Shown here: one piece after another, positions 9,067-18,595 of the stretch
How positions within the stretch are numbered: the stretch's first letter is position 1
Layout: each line of letters begins with the position of its first letter
Origin: Petrimonas sulfuriphila
Lineage (GTDB): Bacteria > Bacteroidota > Bacteroidia > Bacteroidales > Dysgonomonadaceae
Assembly (NCBI RefSeq): GCF_051201015.1
Contig: NZ_JBPEHI010000017.1
Strand: one strand, 5' to 3'
DNA: 64,000 nt
Made by a program: the position numbers and the translations under genes
The notes under the pieces: model-generated
Seen by the model: only the letters and a program-made list of their open reading frames with translations
The model's database searches: none
What the model was told of the DNA's origin: nothing

Positions 9067-10047
9067 ATGACCGATAAAAACTACATGGTATTGTTCGAGA
9101 AATATCTCCGGGGTGAGTCCACCGCCGAAGAGACAGAAGCATTAATCGACCTCATCGGCTCCGAAGATAAATTCAAGGAGATGTTGGAGGTCGAACTGAT
9201 GAATGCAGATCCAACCATTGACGAAACGATCAAGAAAAGAATTTTCGGAAAGATCCGCCTAGAAACGACGCGAGAAAAAAGCTATTTGTCGGTTAACTGG
9301 CGAAAAGCCATGCAATGGGCAGCTATTTTTTTACTACCGGTTCTTTCAGCCTTCACCGTCTACTACTTTACTCAACGTCCGCAAAGGAATCTCCAACCCA
9401 CTGTGATCACAGCACAAAAAGGGGAAAAAGCTGAAGTTGTTTTACCCGATGGAAGCAACGTCTGGATCAATTCAGGCTCCACCCTCACCTACGACAGGCA
9501 TTTCAACGGAAAAGAACGCTCCGTATACTTGCAGGGAGAGGCTTACTTTGAAGTCACGGAAAACAAAAAACGCCCCTTTATCGTCCATACAAAACACATT
9601 ACCGTACAAGCACTGGGAACTTCTTTCAATGTACGTTCTTACGAAACCGACTCCCTGGCTTCAGCTGTCTTGCTGGAAGGAAAAGTAAAGGTCTCCGCAT
9701 CGGGGCATGAGACAATTTTATCCGTTAATGAACGAGCCACATTCGACAAGAGAAAACAGACCCTGTTGGCAGACCGGGTGGAAGCCCTCAACTTCATTGA
9801 GTGGAAAAACGGAAACATTTATTTCAGCAACCAAACGTATGATGAGATTGCCCGGGCTTTATCGCGCATCTATAACGTGGAAATTCAGTTTGCTTCTGAA
9901 CAGCTTCGCCCTATGCGATTTTCAGGAACACTTGGTAGCAGCGGCATTAAGAATGCACTGGATATCTTGTCCATGACCTCTCCCATGTACTACGAAATGA
10001 AAGACACCACAATCATTCTGCATCACAAAGCCGAAATGGTTAAATAA
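9067..10047 (+). CDS. FecR-family anti-sigma factor
   Basis: A 326-residue single-pass inner-membrane protein. The cytoplasmic N-terminal part (1-80) would hold the sigma factor. One transmembrane helix lies at about 82-101. The periplasmic FecR domain (about 115-215) contains GEKAEVVLPDGSNVWIN, YLQGEAYFEV and VQALGTSFNVRSY. A C-terminal DUF4974 secretin/TonB-like domain (about 250-322) contains YDEIARALSRIYNV. It lies 70 bases after the sigma gene. It should receive a signal from the STN domain of the next gene and release the sigma factor. Confidence 0.93.
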   Translation: MTDKNYMVLFEKYLRGESTAEETEALIDLIGSEDKFKEMLEVELMNADPTIDETIKKRIFGKIRLETTREKSYLSVNWRKAMQWAAIFLLPVLSAFTVYYFTQRPQRNLQPTVITAQKGEKAEVVLPDGSNVWINSGSTLTYDRHFNGKERSVYLQGEAYFEVTENKKRPFIVHTKHITVQALGTSFNVRSYETDSLASAVLLEGKVKVSASGHETILSVNERATFDKRKQTLLADRVEALNFIEWKNGNIYFSNQTYDEIARALSRIYNVEIQFASEQLRPMRFSGTLGSSGIKNALDILSMTSPMYYEMKDTTIILHHKAEMVK

Positions 10048-10107
10048 CATTAAAATATCAACCTGCGTTAGAGTAAACAACCGACTCAACTGTATTCTGT
10101 TTATAGG

Positions 10108-10127
10108 AGTTCCCTTTATGTGGAACT
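10108..10127 (+). repeat. short inverted repeat upstream of susC
   Basis: AGTTCC and GGAACT separated by eight bases, in the 128-base gap between fecR and susC. It could be a leader hairpin or a regulator site; function unknown. Confidence 0.3.
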
Positions 10128-10175
10128 TATTATTTATTGCGTAGAATTTTTTAATATTAACTCAATTATTTGTCT

Positions 10176-13100
10176 ATGAATCAGAATCTATTACGAAGGA
10201 AAGGCAAAACTTTATGTTCAGCAAAGTTTCTTGTCGCATTTATTTTCATGTTGTTTTTCTTACCTTCTTTCTCGCAGATTACTGTAAACGTACAGAACAA
10301 AACCCTGCGTCAGGCCTTGAAAGAAATTGAGAAAGTAAGCAATTACCGGTTCTTCTACAACGAATCACTGGCCATCCTGGATAAAAACAGTTCTATCCAG
10401 CTAACGAACTCCAGTATCGATAAAGCCATGCAAACCTTGCTGGCCGGTACAGATGTTGCGTATGAAAAAAACAACAACATTGTTGTTTTGGTTGATAAGG
10501 GGACTGTGGGTCTGCAACCGGGAGAAACTCAACAGGATAAAGTAACGGTACGGGGCCGTGTACTTGATGAAGCCGGGGTTCCCATAATAGGGGCAAACGT
10601 GATAGAAGAAGGAATAGCCGGAAACGGTACGGTCACCGATTACAACGGTAATTTCATATTGACTGTTTCGTCAAAAGCAAAAATCAAGATCACCTACCTC
10701 GGATACGGAGACGTTGTATTGAATACAGCTGGAGGCACCTCCTTCAATGTTGTTATGCAGGAAGACACACGGACTCTTAACGAGGTGGTTGTCACCGCAC
10801 TGGGCATAAAAAGAGAAGAAAAAGCTTTGGGGTACTCGGTACAGGCAGTGGAAGGCGATGGGCTACAAACCGTAAAAGGGGTGGATATGGGTACCTCCCT
10901 GACTGGAAAAATTGCAGGACTGCTGGTGCGAAACAGCACGGAATTTTCGGATGCTCCTTCTATCCAAATCCGCGGAGAAGACCCGCTGCTGGTCATTGAT
11001 GGAGTTCCATACGCCAACATGACCTTACGGGATGTTCCTTCTGACGATATAGAGAGCATTAGTGTATTGAAAGGAGCTACAGCCTCGGCTCTTTACGGAT
11101 ACCGGGGAGGGAGTGGAGCCATCATGGTAACCACAAAAAAAGGGCTCGCCAACAAAGGGCTATCCGTTTCGGTAAACTCGGGGACCATGTTCTCTGCCGG
11201 ATACTTGGCCATTCCTGAACTGCAATCAGATTTTGGACGTGTCGTTAGAAAAAATGCCGACGGAGCCCTCGAATATGTTCGTTCCGGAGACGGATCCTGG
11301 GGTGTACCACTGGACGGCCGGGAAATAATTCAGTGGGATCCAATAAGCAAAATGATGAAGCCCATGCCCTATTTACCTGTTGGAAAAGATAATTTTCAAA
11401 ATTTCCTGGAACAAGGCTATATTTTAAACAATAACGTTAATCTGGCCCAGCAAGGAGAATTCGGAAGTTTCCGGACATCGCTCACATGGGTGAACAACAA
11501 AGGACAATACCCCAACTCTACGTTCGACAAATTAACCTTCAGCCTTGGAGGAGACATGAAAATCGATAAGTTCCTCCTTACAGCGTCGATGGCATACAAT
11601 AAACAAGCATCCCCCAACAAGGGGTTCAGCGGTTATACCGGTTATGACCCGATGTACAACCTGTTAATCTGGTCAGCTCCCGATTACGACATCAGGGACT
11701 ATAAAGATTACTGGTTAATCAAAAACGAAGTCCAAAATAGCAGTTATACCTCCACCAACAACAATCCCTACTTCGACAGATACGAAAGAACGCACAGCAT
11801 CAACCGCGATATCTTTAACGGATCGGTATCGTTGGATTATGATTTTACTTCGTGGTTGAAAGGAACTGTCAGAAGTGGATTTGACATTTACAGCGACAGG
11901 CAGGATATAACGGTTTCCAAAGGTTCGTTCCAGGGTGCAGGCAGTGCTACCGTTTTAGCCGGAGGAACACAGGTCTGGGGGGAATCGCAACGAGGTTCCT
12001 ACAACATTGGCCTTGGCAGAGGGTACAGCCTGAACAACGACTTGCTGTTATCCGCCGACAAATCATTTGGAGATGTCCGCATGGAAAGTTTTATCGGAGG
12101 AACTATTTATTACACACAAAATGACGGGATGGAAGCACGCACACAAGGCGGACTCACCATACCGGCTTTCTATTCGCTAAAGGCATCCGTGAATCCGGCA
12201 GCCGTAAGCTCTGTGATGTATAAACAACAGGTCAACAGTTTATACGGACGGCTCGCCTTATCGTGGAAAAGCCTACTTTACGGAGAAGCAACGCTGCGTA
12301 ACGACTGGAGCTCCACGCTTTCGGAAACGACCCGCTCCTACCTCTATCCTTCACTCTCGGGAAGCTTTATCGTTTCGGAATTGCTGCCCAAGTACAATTG
12401 GTTATCGCTATGGAAGTTGAGAGGTTCATGGACAGCGTCTAAAACCCCTGCCGATGTTTACAGCATAAATTCGGTGTATAACATCACCTCCAATGCTTGG
12501 GGAAATTTAAGTTCCGCAGCTTATCCTTCGGCAATCCGGGGTACCGACGTGCTGCCCGAATCTGCTTCCACTTTTGAAATAGGAACGGCAGTAAATGTCC
12601 TGAAAAACAGGGCATCCATCGATGTGGCTTTCTACCAGAAACGCATGTACGACTTTTTACGATGGGCACCCATCAGCCCTGCTTCGGGCTTTACATCCAA
12701 CTACATCAATATCGATGAGGAGATAACAAGAAAAGGGGTTGAAGTTACCTTAAACGCTACTCCCGTAGTAACCCAGGACTGGCAATGGGATGTATCCTTG
12801 AACTGGTCAAAATATGCCCGTTACTATACGCAGCTGGATTCGGTTTATTCAACAGACAGGCCCTGGGTGAAAGTTGGCGAAAGAGCCGATCATTATGTTC
12901 TCAACGATTACCAGAAAGACCCGCAGGGCAACATTATCCACAATAACGGACTGCCACTTTATTCGAGTTACCAATCGCTGTTTGGATATTATGATCCGGA
13001 CTGGTTGTGGGGTATCTCTTCCTCCCTGAAGTACAAAGATTTCACGTTCGGCATCTCACTGGACGGACGGGTAGGCGGTATCGCACAGACTACTACAGAA

Positions 13101-13586
13101 ATGTATATGTGGAGAGCCGGATCCCATCCCCAATCAGTCGTAGCGGAACGCTTTCTCGACGCTAATCAACCCGGAACAAAAAATTACGTTGGACAGGGAG
13201 TTAAGGTTGTATCGGGGTCGGCAACATACGACACTTACGGCAACATAACAAGCGATAACAGGACGTATGCTCCAAACGATGTAGCCGTAACCTATCAAAC
13301 TTACATCAACAACCTGCACAGGGGAACAGCGTGGGGAGGGTCACCCTCAACCCTGGATGCATATTCGACAACGTTCTTTAAAATCAGGGAGGTATCGCTT
13401 TCCTATACGCTTCCCAAGTCGGTGGTTGAAAAATTCAGGGCTAACAATGCTACCCTTTCGGCTGTAGGCCAGAACGTTTTCCTGTGGGCAAAACAATTCA
13501 AGTATTCCGATCCCGACGGAGGTTCGGACAATTTTAGCGATCCCTCCATCCGTTATTTGGGTTTCAACCTGAGGGTTGTTTTCTAA
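10176..13586 (+). CDS. SusC/RagA TonB-linked outer-membrane receptor with STN domain
   Basis: A 1136-residue TonB-dependent transporter that imports oligosaccharides across the outer membrane with the adjacent SusD. After a signal peptide (ending FLPSFSQ) come an STN domain (about 30-105: NKTLRQALKEIEKVSNYRF), a carboxypeptidase-like beta-sandwich (about 120-205: GRVLDEAGVPIIGANVIEEG), a plug starting at LNEVVVTALGIKREEKALGYSV, and a beta-barrel ending FNLRVVF. The STN domain marks it as a transducer type that signals to FecR. The ATG at 10176 is preferred to the TTG two codons upstream. The partner enzyme GH16 points to beta-glucan, but receptor specificity cannot be read from sequence alone. 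Confidence 0.95.
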   Translation: MNQNLLRRKGKTLCSAKFLVAFIFMLFFLPSFSQITVNVQNKTLRQALKEIEKVSNYRFFYNESLAILDKNSSIQLTNSSIDKAMQTLLAGTDVAYEKNNNIVVLVDKGTVGLQPGETQQDKVTVRGRVLDEAGVPIIGANVIEEGIAGNGTVTDYNGNFILTVSSKAKIKITYLGYGDVVLNTAGGTSFNVVMQEDTRTLNEVVVTALGIKREEKALGYSVQAVEGDGLQTVKGVDMGTSLTGKIAGLLVRNSTEFSDAPSIQIRGEDPLLVIDGVPYANMTLRDVPSDDIESISVLKGATASALYGYRGGSGAIMVTTKKGLANKGLSVSVNSGTMFSAGYLAIPELQSDFGRVVRKNADGALEYVRSGDGSWGVPLDGREIIQWDPISKMMKPMPYLPVGKDNFQNFLEQGYILNNNVNLAQQGEFGSFRTSLTWVNNKGQYPNSTFDKLTFSLGGDMKIDKFLLTASMAYNKQASPNKGFSGYTGYDPMYNLLIWSAPDYDIRDYKDYWLIKNEVQNSSYTSTNNNPYFDRYERTHSINRDIFNGSVSLDYDFTSWLKGTVRSGFDIYSDRQDITVSKGSFQGAGSATVLAGGTQVWGESQRGSYNIGLGRGYSLNNDLLLSADKSFGDVRMESFIGGTIYYTQNDGMEARTQGGLTIPAFYSLKASVNPAAVSSVMYKQQVNSLYGRLALSWKSLLYGEATLRNDWSSTLSETTRSYLYPSLSGSFIVSELLPKYNWLSLWKLRGSWTASKTPADVYSINSVYNITSNAWGNLSSAAYPSAIRGTDVLPESASTFEIGTAVNVLKNRASIDVAFYQKRMYDFLRWAPISPASGFTSNYINIDEEITRKGVEVTLNATPVVTQDWQWDVSLNWSKYARYYTQLDSVYSTDRPWVKVGERADHYVLNDYQKDPQGNIIHNNGLPLYSSYQSLFGYYDPDWLWGISSSLKYKDFTFGISLDGRVGGIAQTTTEMYMWRAGSHPQSVVAERFLDANQPGTKNYVGQGVKVVSGSATYDTYGNITSDNRTYAPNDVAVTYQTYINNLHRGTAWGGSPSTLDAYSTTFFKIREVSLSYTLPKSVVEKFRANNATLSAVGQNVFLWAKQFKYSDPDGGSDNFSDPSIRYLGFNLRVVF

Positions 13587-13713
13587 GCAGGTCATTTATA
13601 TAAACAATTCCTTGTAAAGGAAGTATTGAACAAGCATGTAAATCAATTACAACTCAGGAAATGATAGAGGCAAGTTCTGTACAACTTTAAAGAAAAAAAT
13701 AAAATATAATCGT

Positions 13714-15246
13714 ATGAAAAAAAATTATTCCAACATAAGGAAATTCACGGTATTCGTCTTATCTGCTTTTACGTTATTGAGTTGCAATAACTTCGAGGAG
13801 ATTAACACAAATCCCGACGACACCACCAGCGTAAGCGCCTCATTGCTGGCTACCAACGTTATCCTTCGCGTGACTAAGTTTGCCGGAAGAGACGGAAAAT
13901 CGCTCATCGCAGATAATGCACTGCCCAAATACGTCGGGTATGCCAATGAAGGCCAGATGGACCAGCAATACAACAAAATAGGAAGCAGCGATTTCGGTGG
14001 AATGACCATTCTCCCGAATATTGAAAAGATGATTGAATACGCGGAAGGCAGCGTCATGGAAGACTCATACAGGGGCTTGGGAGCGTATGCGAAGGCGTAC
14101 ACTTTTTTCCGGCTTACGATGGAAATGGGCGACATACCCTACAGTGAAGCCGGGAAAGGGGCGCAGGGAGTGTATAAAGTGAAATACGATACGCAGGAAT
14201 CGGTCTTAAAAGGTATCTTGGACGAACTGCAAGCTGCTGACCAATATTTTGCGAAGGGCAGAACCTTCGAAGGAGATCCTACACCCTACAAAGGTGACCC
14301 GGTGAAATGGAGAAAAGCGGTAAATTCTTTTGCACTAAAAGTACTGATGACCATAGGCAAGAAAGAATCCGTAGGAGGTATAAACGTAAAATCACGATTT
14401 GCCGAAATAGTATCGGCCGGAAACATACTTGATGGTTCTACCGGATTTCTCGGACTGGAATACTCATCGCAAAACAAACATCCGCTTTCCGGTACAAACG
14501 ATTTATTTACCAGCAGAACGGTCATCAGCTCCCTGTTGATCGATAACCTGAAAAAGCTGAACGACCGCCGCATCTATTATTTTGCAGAGCCGGCAGGCGC
14601 ACAAATTGCTGCTGGAAAAACAAAATCTGACCTCGAAGCGTACGTTGGAGTAGATGTAGAGATTGAATACGCCGTTATGAATTCAGGTCACAGCAATAAC
14701 CTGTACTCATTGCTGAACAAAAGGTACTTACAGGAAGAGGCAACAGAGCCGTTGCGGATTGTGAGCCACGCAGAACAGCAGCTCATTCTGGCTGAAGCCG
14801 TCCTGAAAGGATGGATTTCCGGTGATGCGAAAAGCTATTATGAATCGGGTGTAAAATCTGCCTTGGCGGATGTTATGAAAGTGAACAAGAACTATGCACA
14901 GGACATGCCGATAGATCAGGCTTACATTGACGGTTACTTTACCGGGGAAGCTGCGTTTAAAACCACCCTCCAGGAGCAATTACAGCAAATCTGGATGCAA
15001 CGTTACATCTTGCAGTTTATGCAGGATGCCGAAACAAGCTTCTTCGAATACAGGAGGAATGGATACCCTGTTTTTCCGATAAATGCCGCCACCAGCCTAA
15101 ACGAGAACAACAAGAACGGTCTTCCAATGCGGTGGTTGTACCCCGGATCTGAAACCACCTACAACAGGGAAAACCTGATTGAGGCGTTAAACCGTCAGTA
15201 CGACGGATACGATGAAATCAATAAGATCATGTGGATTTTAAAATAA
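13714..15246 (+). CDS. SusD/RagB-type glycan-binding outer-membrane lipoprotein
   Basis: A 510-residue surface lipoprotein that captures glycan and passes it to SusC. The lipobox is TLLSC with lipid Cys24. The start of the mature protein (CNNFEEINTNPDDTT) and the helix-rich body with ARG-like TPR segments (YRGLGAYAKAYTFFRLTMEMGDIPYSEA) match the SusD-like_2 group (PF12771). It follows susC by 127 bases and precedes the GH16 gene, consistent with one transcription unit. Confidence 0.93.
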   Translation: MKKNYSNIRKFTVFVLSAFTLLSCNNFEEINTNPDDTTSVSASLLATNVILRVTKFAGRDGKSLIADNALPKYVGYANEGQMDQQYNKIGSSDFGGMTILPNIEKMIEYAEGSVMEDSYRGLGAYAKAYTFFRLTMEMGDIPYSEAGKGAQGVYKVKYDTQESVLKGILDELQAADQYFAKGRTFEGDPTPYKGDPVKWRKAVNSFALKVLMTIGKKESVGGINVKSRFAEIVSAGNILDGSTGFLGLEYSSQNKHPLSGTNDLFTSRTVISSLLIDNLKKLNDRRIYYFAEPAGAQIAAGKTKSDLEAYVGVDVEIEYAVMNSGHSNNLYSLLNKRYLQEEATEPLRIVSHAEQQLILAEAVLKGWISGDAKSYYESGVKSALADVMKVNKNYAQDMPIDQAYIDGYFTGEAAFKTTLQEQLQQIWMQRYILQFMQDAETSFFEYRRNGYPVFPINAATSLNENNKNGLPMRWLYPGSETTYNRENLIEALNRQYDGYDEINKIMWILK

Positions 15247-15257
15247 CATTCAATCAG

Positions 15258-16106
15258 ATGACCAACAAAACGATTCTACTTATTTTTCTTTCCGGAATAT
15301 TTTTCTTCGCCTGCCAAAGCAGCAAACAAGAAAAGCAGCCTGAACAGTTTGAAACAATTAGCACTCCAACCGGAAATTGGCAACTTATATGGAACGATGA
15401 GTTCGATTATAACGGATTGCCCGACTCCGCGAAATGGAGTTACGATACTGACGGCAATGCCTGGGGATGGGGCAACAACGAAGCACAACATTACACGGCA
15501 AACGACACTGCCAACGCACACGTAAAGGACGGGCTGCTGACCATCACCGCGAAAATCGATAGTGCAGGAGGTAAAAGATATACTTCTGCCAGACTGATAA
15601 CCAAGGGCAAGGGCGATTGGCTTTACGGCAGGTTCGAAATAAAAGCAAAGCTTCCAACAGGATTGGGTACCTGGCCAGCCATCTGGATGCTACCTACCGA
15701 CTGGGAATATGGCGGATGGCCGGATAGTGGAGAGATTGACATTATGGAAAACGTCGGCTACGATCCGGATACCATAGTAGGGTCAGCTCACACTAAAAGT
15801 TACAACCATGTGCTTGGAACGCATAAAAATGGCAAGATTTGTGTCCCTGACTCCTATACAGGATTCCATGTATATACCCTCGAATGGGAAGAAAAAGAAT
15901 ACCGTGTGTACGTGGATGACCAGCATTATTTTACATTCGTAAATGAGGGTACTAGTTTTGCCGAATGGCCTTTCGACAAAAGGTTTCACCTCCTGCTGAA
16001 CCTGGCTGTTGGAGGGAACTGGGGCGGACAAAAGGGTATTGATGATTCACTCTTTCCACATCACTTTTATATTGATTACGTAAGGGTTTATCAAAAGGCA
16101 GAGTAA
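15258..16106 (+). CDS. GH16 endo-beta-glucanase (laminarinase-type) lipoprotein
   Basis: A 282-residue family 16 glycoside hydrolase. Lipobox FFAC with lipid Cys19 places it on a membrane, probably the outer surface. The retaining active site is EIDIME: nucleophile Glu159, Asp161 and acid/base Glu164. The extra Met at 163 is the beta-bulge form seen in laminarinases and lichenases. WPAIWMLP and a C-terminal HFYIDYVRVYQ strand are typical. The start at 15258 is chosen because it gives a signal peptide; the frame opens 27 bases earlier, inside susD. As the only enzyme of this locus it suggests beta-1,3 or mixed beta-1,3/1,4-glucan as substrate. Confidence 0.93.
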   Translation: MTNKTILLIFLSGIFFFACQSSKQEKQPEQFETISTPTGNWQLIWNDEFDYNGLPDSAKWSYDTDGNAWGWGNNEAQHYTANDTANAHVKDGLLTITAKIDSAGGKRYTSARLITKGKGDWLYGRFEIKAKLPTGLGTWPAIWMLPTDWEYGGWPDSGEIDIMENVGYDPDTIVGSAHTKSYNHVLGTHKNGKICVPDSYTGFHVYTLEWEEKEYRVYVDDQHYFTFVNEGTSFAEWPFDKRFHLLLNLAVGGNWGGQKGIDDSLFPHHFYIDYVRVYQKAE

Positions 16107-16133
16107 AAGCCACTGAATTATCGCATTTAAGAA

Positions 16134-16175
16134 AAGAGCGGGAGACTTATAACGTTTATCCCGCTCTTCCTTTTT
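16134..16175 (+). terminator. intrinsic terminator after GH16
   Basis: Perfect 10-bp stem, AAGAGCGGGA (16134-16143) with TCCCGCTCTT (16159-16168), followed by CCTTTTTC. It closes the sigma-to-GH16 locus. Confidence 0.8.
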
Positions 16176-16267
16176 CAGTAAGATATAAAATTGTTACATT
16201 TTTGTTAAGTTTTTGATTTCAAGCATAAATTGCTCTTGATTTTTAAATCACAAAGAAAATCTTTCAT

Positions 16268-16275
16268 TAATTTTG
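16268..16275 (+). promoter_or_regulatory. -7 box TAATTTTG, phosphate transporter gene
   Basis: Exact TAnnTTTG match, 61 bases upstream of the ATG at 16337. No convincing -33 TTTG at the expected spacing. Confidence 0.5.
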
Positions 16276-16336
16276 TGCACAAAATAAAAGGAAGAATTGA
16301 GGTTTTGCTTCAACAAGTGGCCAAAATAAAAATTTT

Positions 16337-18595
16337 ATGGATCCCATTTACCTAATTATCGTAATCATATTGCTGGGTTTAGCAATACTCGATTTAAGTG
16401 TCGGCGTAGCCAATGATGCCGTGAATTTTCTCAATTCAAGTATCGGTTCAAAAGTTGCCCCCCTGTGGGTAATCCTTACAGTAGCATCCGTTGGCGTATT
16501 GCTTGGGACCTTGTTTTCCAGCGGAATGATGGAGATTGCCCGAAGTGGAGTCTTCCATCCGGAAATGTTTTCGTTTCCCAACATAATGGTGTTGTTTCTC
16601 GCCGTTATGCTTACGGATGTTATTCTTCTCGATGTTTTCAACTCGCTGGGCCTGCCCACCTCTACCACGGTTTCGTTGGTATTCGAACTGCTGGGTTCAG
16701 CCGTGGCAGTAGCAATCTTCAGCATCTGGCAGGCAAATGCGGGCGATTTAATTGAATACATCAACACCGGCAAGGCGTTGGCCATTATCTCCGGTATTTT
16801 TGTCTCTGTAGCCGTTGCTTTCATCGTGGGTAGCTCGGTGATGTATATTACCCGGATTATTTTCTCTTTTAAATACAAAAGAACATTTAAATTTTTCGGA
16901 GCGCTTTGGGGTGGATTTGCCTTAACTGCGATGACCTACTTCATCGTATTCAAGGGACTAAAGAACAGTCCGATTGTGGCCACCGATTTCCTTAATTTAG
17001 TCGAATCCAACATGCTGAGGTCCCTGTTGGTTACTTTTGCCGGATGGTCGGTATTTATGGCGTTGTTGCAGTTCTTATTCAGGGTTAACATACTTAAAAT
17101 AATCGTACTAACTGGAACCATGGCGTTAGCGCTTGCTTTCGCCAGCAACGACCTGGTAAACTTCATCGGTGTACCTCTTGCCGGATTGGATGCATTCAAA
17201 AATGCAAGTGCCACGTTAGCTTCAGGTAGTTCGATAGATACGTTATACATGGATGCCCTGAACGGTCCTGTGAAAGCAGACATTAGAATGCTTCTCGCAG
17301 CGGGCATAGTGATGGTTCTGGCCTTGTGGTTCTCCAAAAAAGCTAAAACAGTAACGGAGACCGAAGTGAATCTGGCACGTCAGGGTAGCGGACTGGAAAG
17401 GTTCTCGTCCACTCCTTTATCAAGATCGATTGTCCGTTGGGGCGTGGACACCAATCGCTTTCTCAATAAACTGACGCCTTCTTCTTTCAGGGAAAAACTC
17501 AACAATCGCTTTGTTATTCCCGAACAAATAGAAGAACAGGGGGTCTCTTTCGACCTGATCCGCGCTTCTGTAAATTTAACCATTGCAGCCCTGCTGATCT
17601 CTCTCGGCACCTCCCTGAAGTTGCCCCTGTCTACCACTTACGTGACTTTTATGGTAGCGATGGGTACTTCGCTCGCAGACAGGGCTTGGGGACGTGAAAG
17701 TGCGGTGTACAGGATTACAGGTGTACTAACCGTGATTGGCGGATGGTTTATCACAGCCATCGTGGCTTTTACCGTGGCTATGGTGGTGGCCATGTTCCTA
17801 GCCTGGGGCGGGAAGATTGCCATCTTTATCGCATTGGCCCTGGTTGGTTTTATATTGTTCAAATCTTCCAAGTTTCACCAAAAAAGGAAACTGGCTGAAA
17901 AAGCAAACGCTACATTGATTGAGGATGAAAGAGGGATAGTGAAAACTTCAACGACCGAAGTAAGGGAGGTCATCGGGAAAATGCTGGACATTTATCACCA
18001 GAACGTGAAGGGACTAACCAAGGAAAGCCGCTCCTTGTTGAGGGAGATTGCTTCCAAGGCGGATGAGTTATACCTGAACTACAAAAATAAAAGGACATAC
18101 GAAGTTGTACCAACTATCCAGTCCATTACATTGAAAGAGTTGGACATAGAACAGGAATATGTTCAGATTGTGGACTACACATACGAAATAACCAAGGCAT
18201 TAAGAGTAATTACTTCCGACAGTTCACTGTACATCGAGAACAACCACAAAGGATTTAACGATGAGCAGGAAGAGGATCTGGAAGACTTGAGTAAAAAAGT
18301 GACCAACATGTACAAAACGTTTATTGATATGATGGAGAGAAACGATTACTCCGGTTTTGCTACGATAATCAATATCAGGGACGAGATAATAGAACAATGC
18401 GCCAAGCTTACCAAAAAACAGATACGAAGGGTAAAAGACAAAGAATCAGGTACAAGAAACAGTATTTTGTTTATGAACATCCTCAATGAGACCAAGACCA
18501 TCGTCCTTCAATCGGTTAACCTGATGAAATCTCAACGAAACATGATACTGACCGTAAAAAAAATATCTGAAGAGGTAACCGAAAAGAAGAACTAG
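16337..18595 (+). CDS. PiT-family inorganic phosphate transporter with C-terminal PhoU-like domain
   Basis: A 752-residue inner-membrane permease that couples phosphate uptake to an ion gradient. The PiT signature is present twice as an inverted duplication: GVANDAVNFLNSSIGSK (about 23-39) with LGLPTSTTVSLVFELLG, and later ASNDLVNFIGVPL with LKLPLSTTYVTFMVAMG. After the last membrane helix (about residue 515) comes a roughly 230-residue soluble helical part resembling PhoU/DUF47, a fusion common in Bacteroidota that may regulate flux. It ends convergently with the methyltransferase gene; the two share a CTAG at their stops. Confidence 0.92.
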   Translation: MDPIYLIIVIILLGLAILDLSVGVANDAVNFLNSSIGSKVAPLWVILTVASVGVLLGTLFSSGMMEIARSGVFHPEMFSFPNIMVLFLAVMLTDVILLDVFNSLGLPTSTTVSLVFELLGSAVAVAIFSIWQANAGDLIEYINTGKALAIISGIFVSVAVAFIVGSSVMYITRIIFSFKYKRTFKFFGALWGGFALTAMTYFIVFKGLKNSPIVATDFLNLVESNMLRSLLVTFAGWSVFMALLQFLFRVNILKIIVLTGTMALALAFASNDLVNFIGVPLAGLDAFKNASATLASGSSIDTLYMDALNGPVKADIRMLLAAGIVMVLALWFSKKAKTVTETEVNLARQGSGLERFSSTPLSRSIVRWGVDTNRFLNKLTPSSFREKLNNRFVIPEQIEEQGVSFDLIRASVNLTIAALLISLGTSLKLPLSTTYVTFMVAMGTSLADRAWGRESAVYRITGVLTVIGGWFITAIVAFTVAMVVAMFLAWGGKIAIFIALALVGFILFKSSKFHQKRKLAEKANATLIEDERGIVKTSTTEVREVIGKMLDIYHQNVKGLTKESRSLLREIASKADELYLNYKNKRTYEVVPTIQSITLKELDIEQEYVQIVDYTYEITKALRVITSDSSLYIENNHKGFNDEQEEDLEDLSKKVTNMYKTFIDMMERNDYSGFATIINIRDEIIEQCAKLTKKQIRRVKDKESGTRNSILFMNILNETKTIVLQSVNLMKSQRNMILTVKKISEEVTEKKN

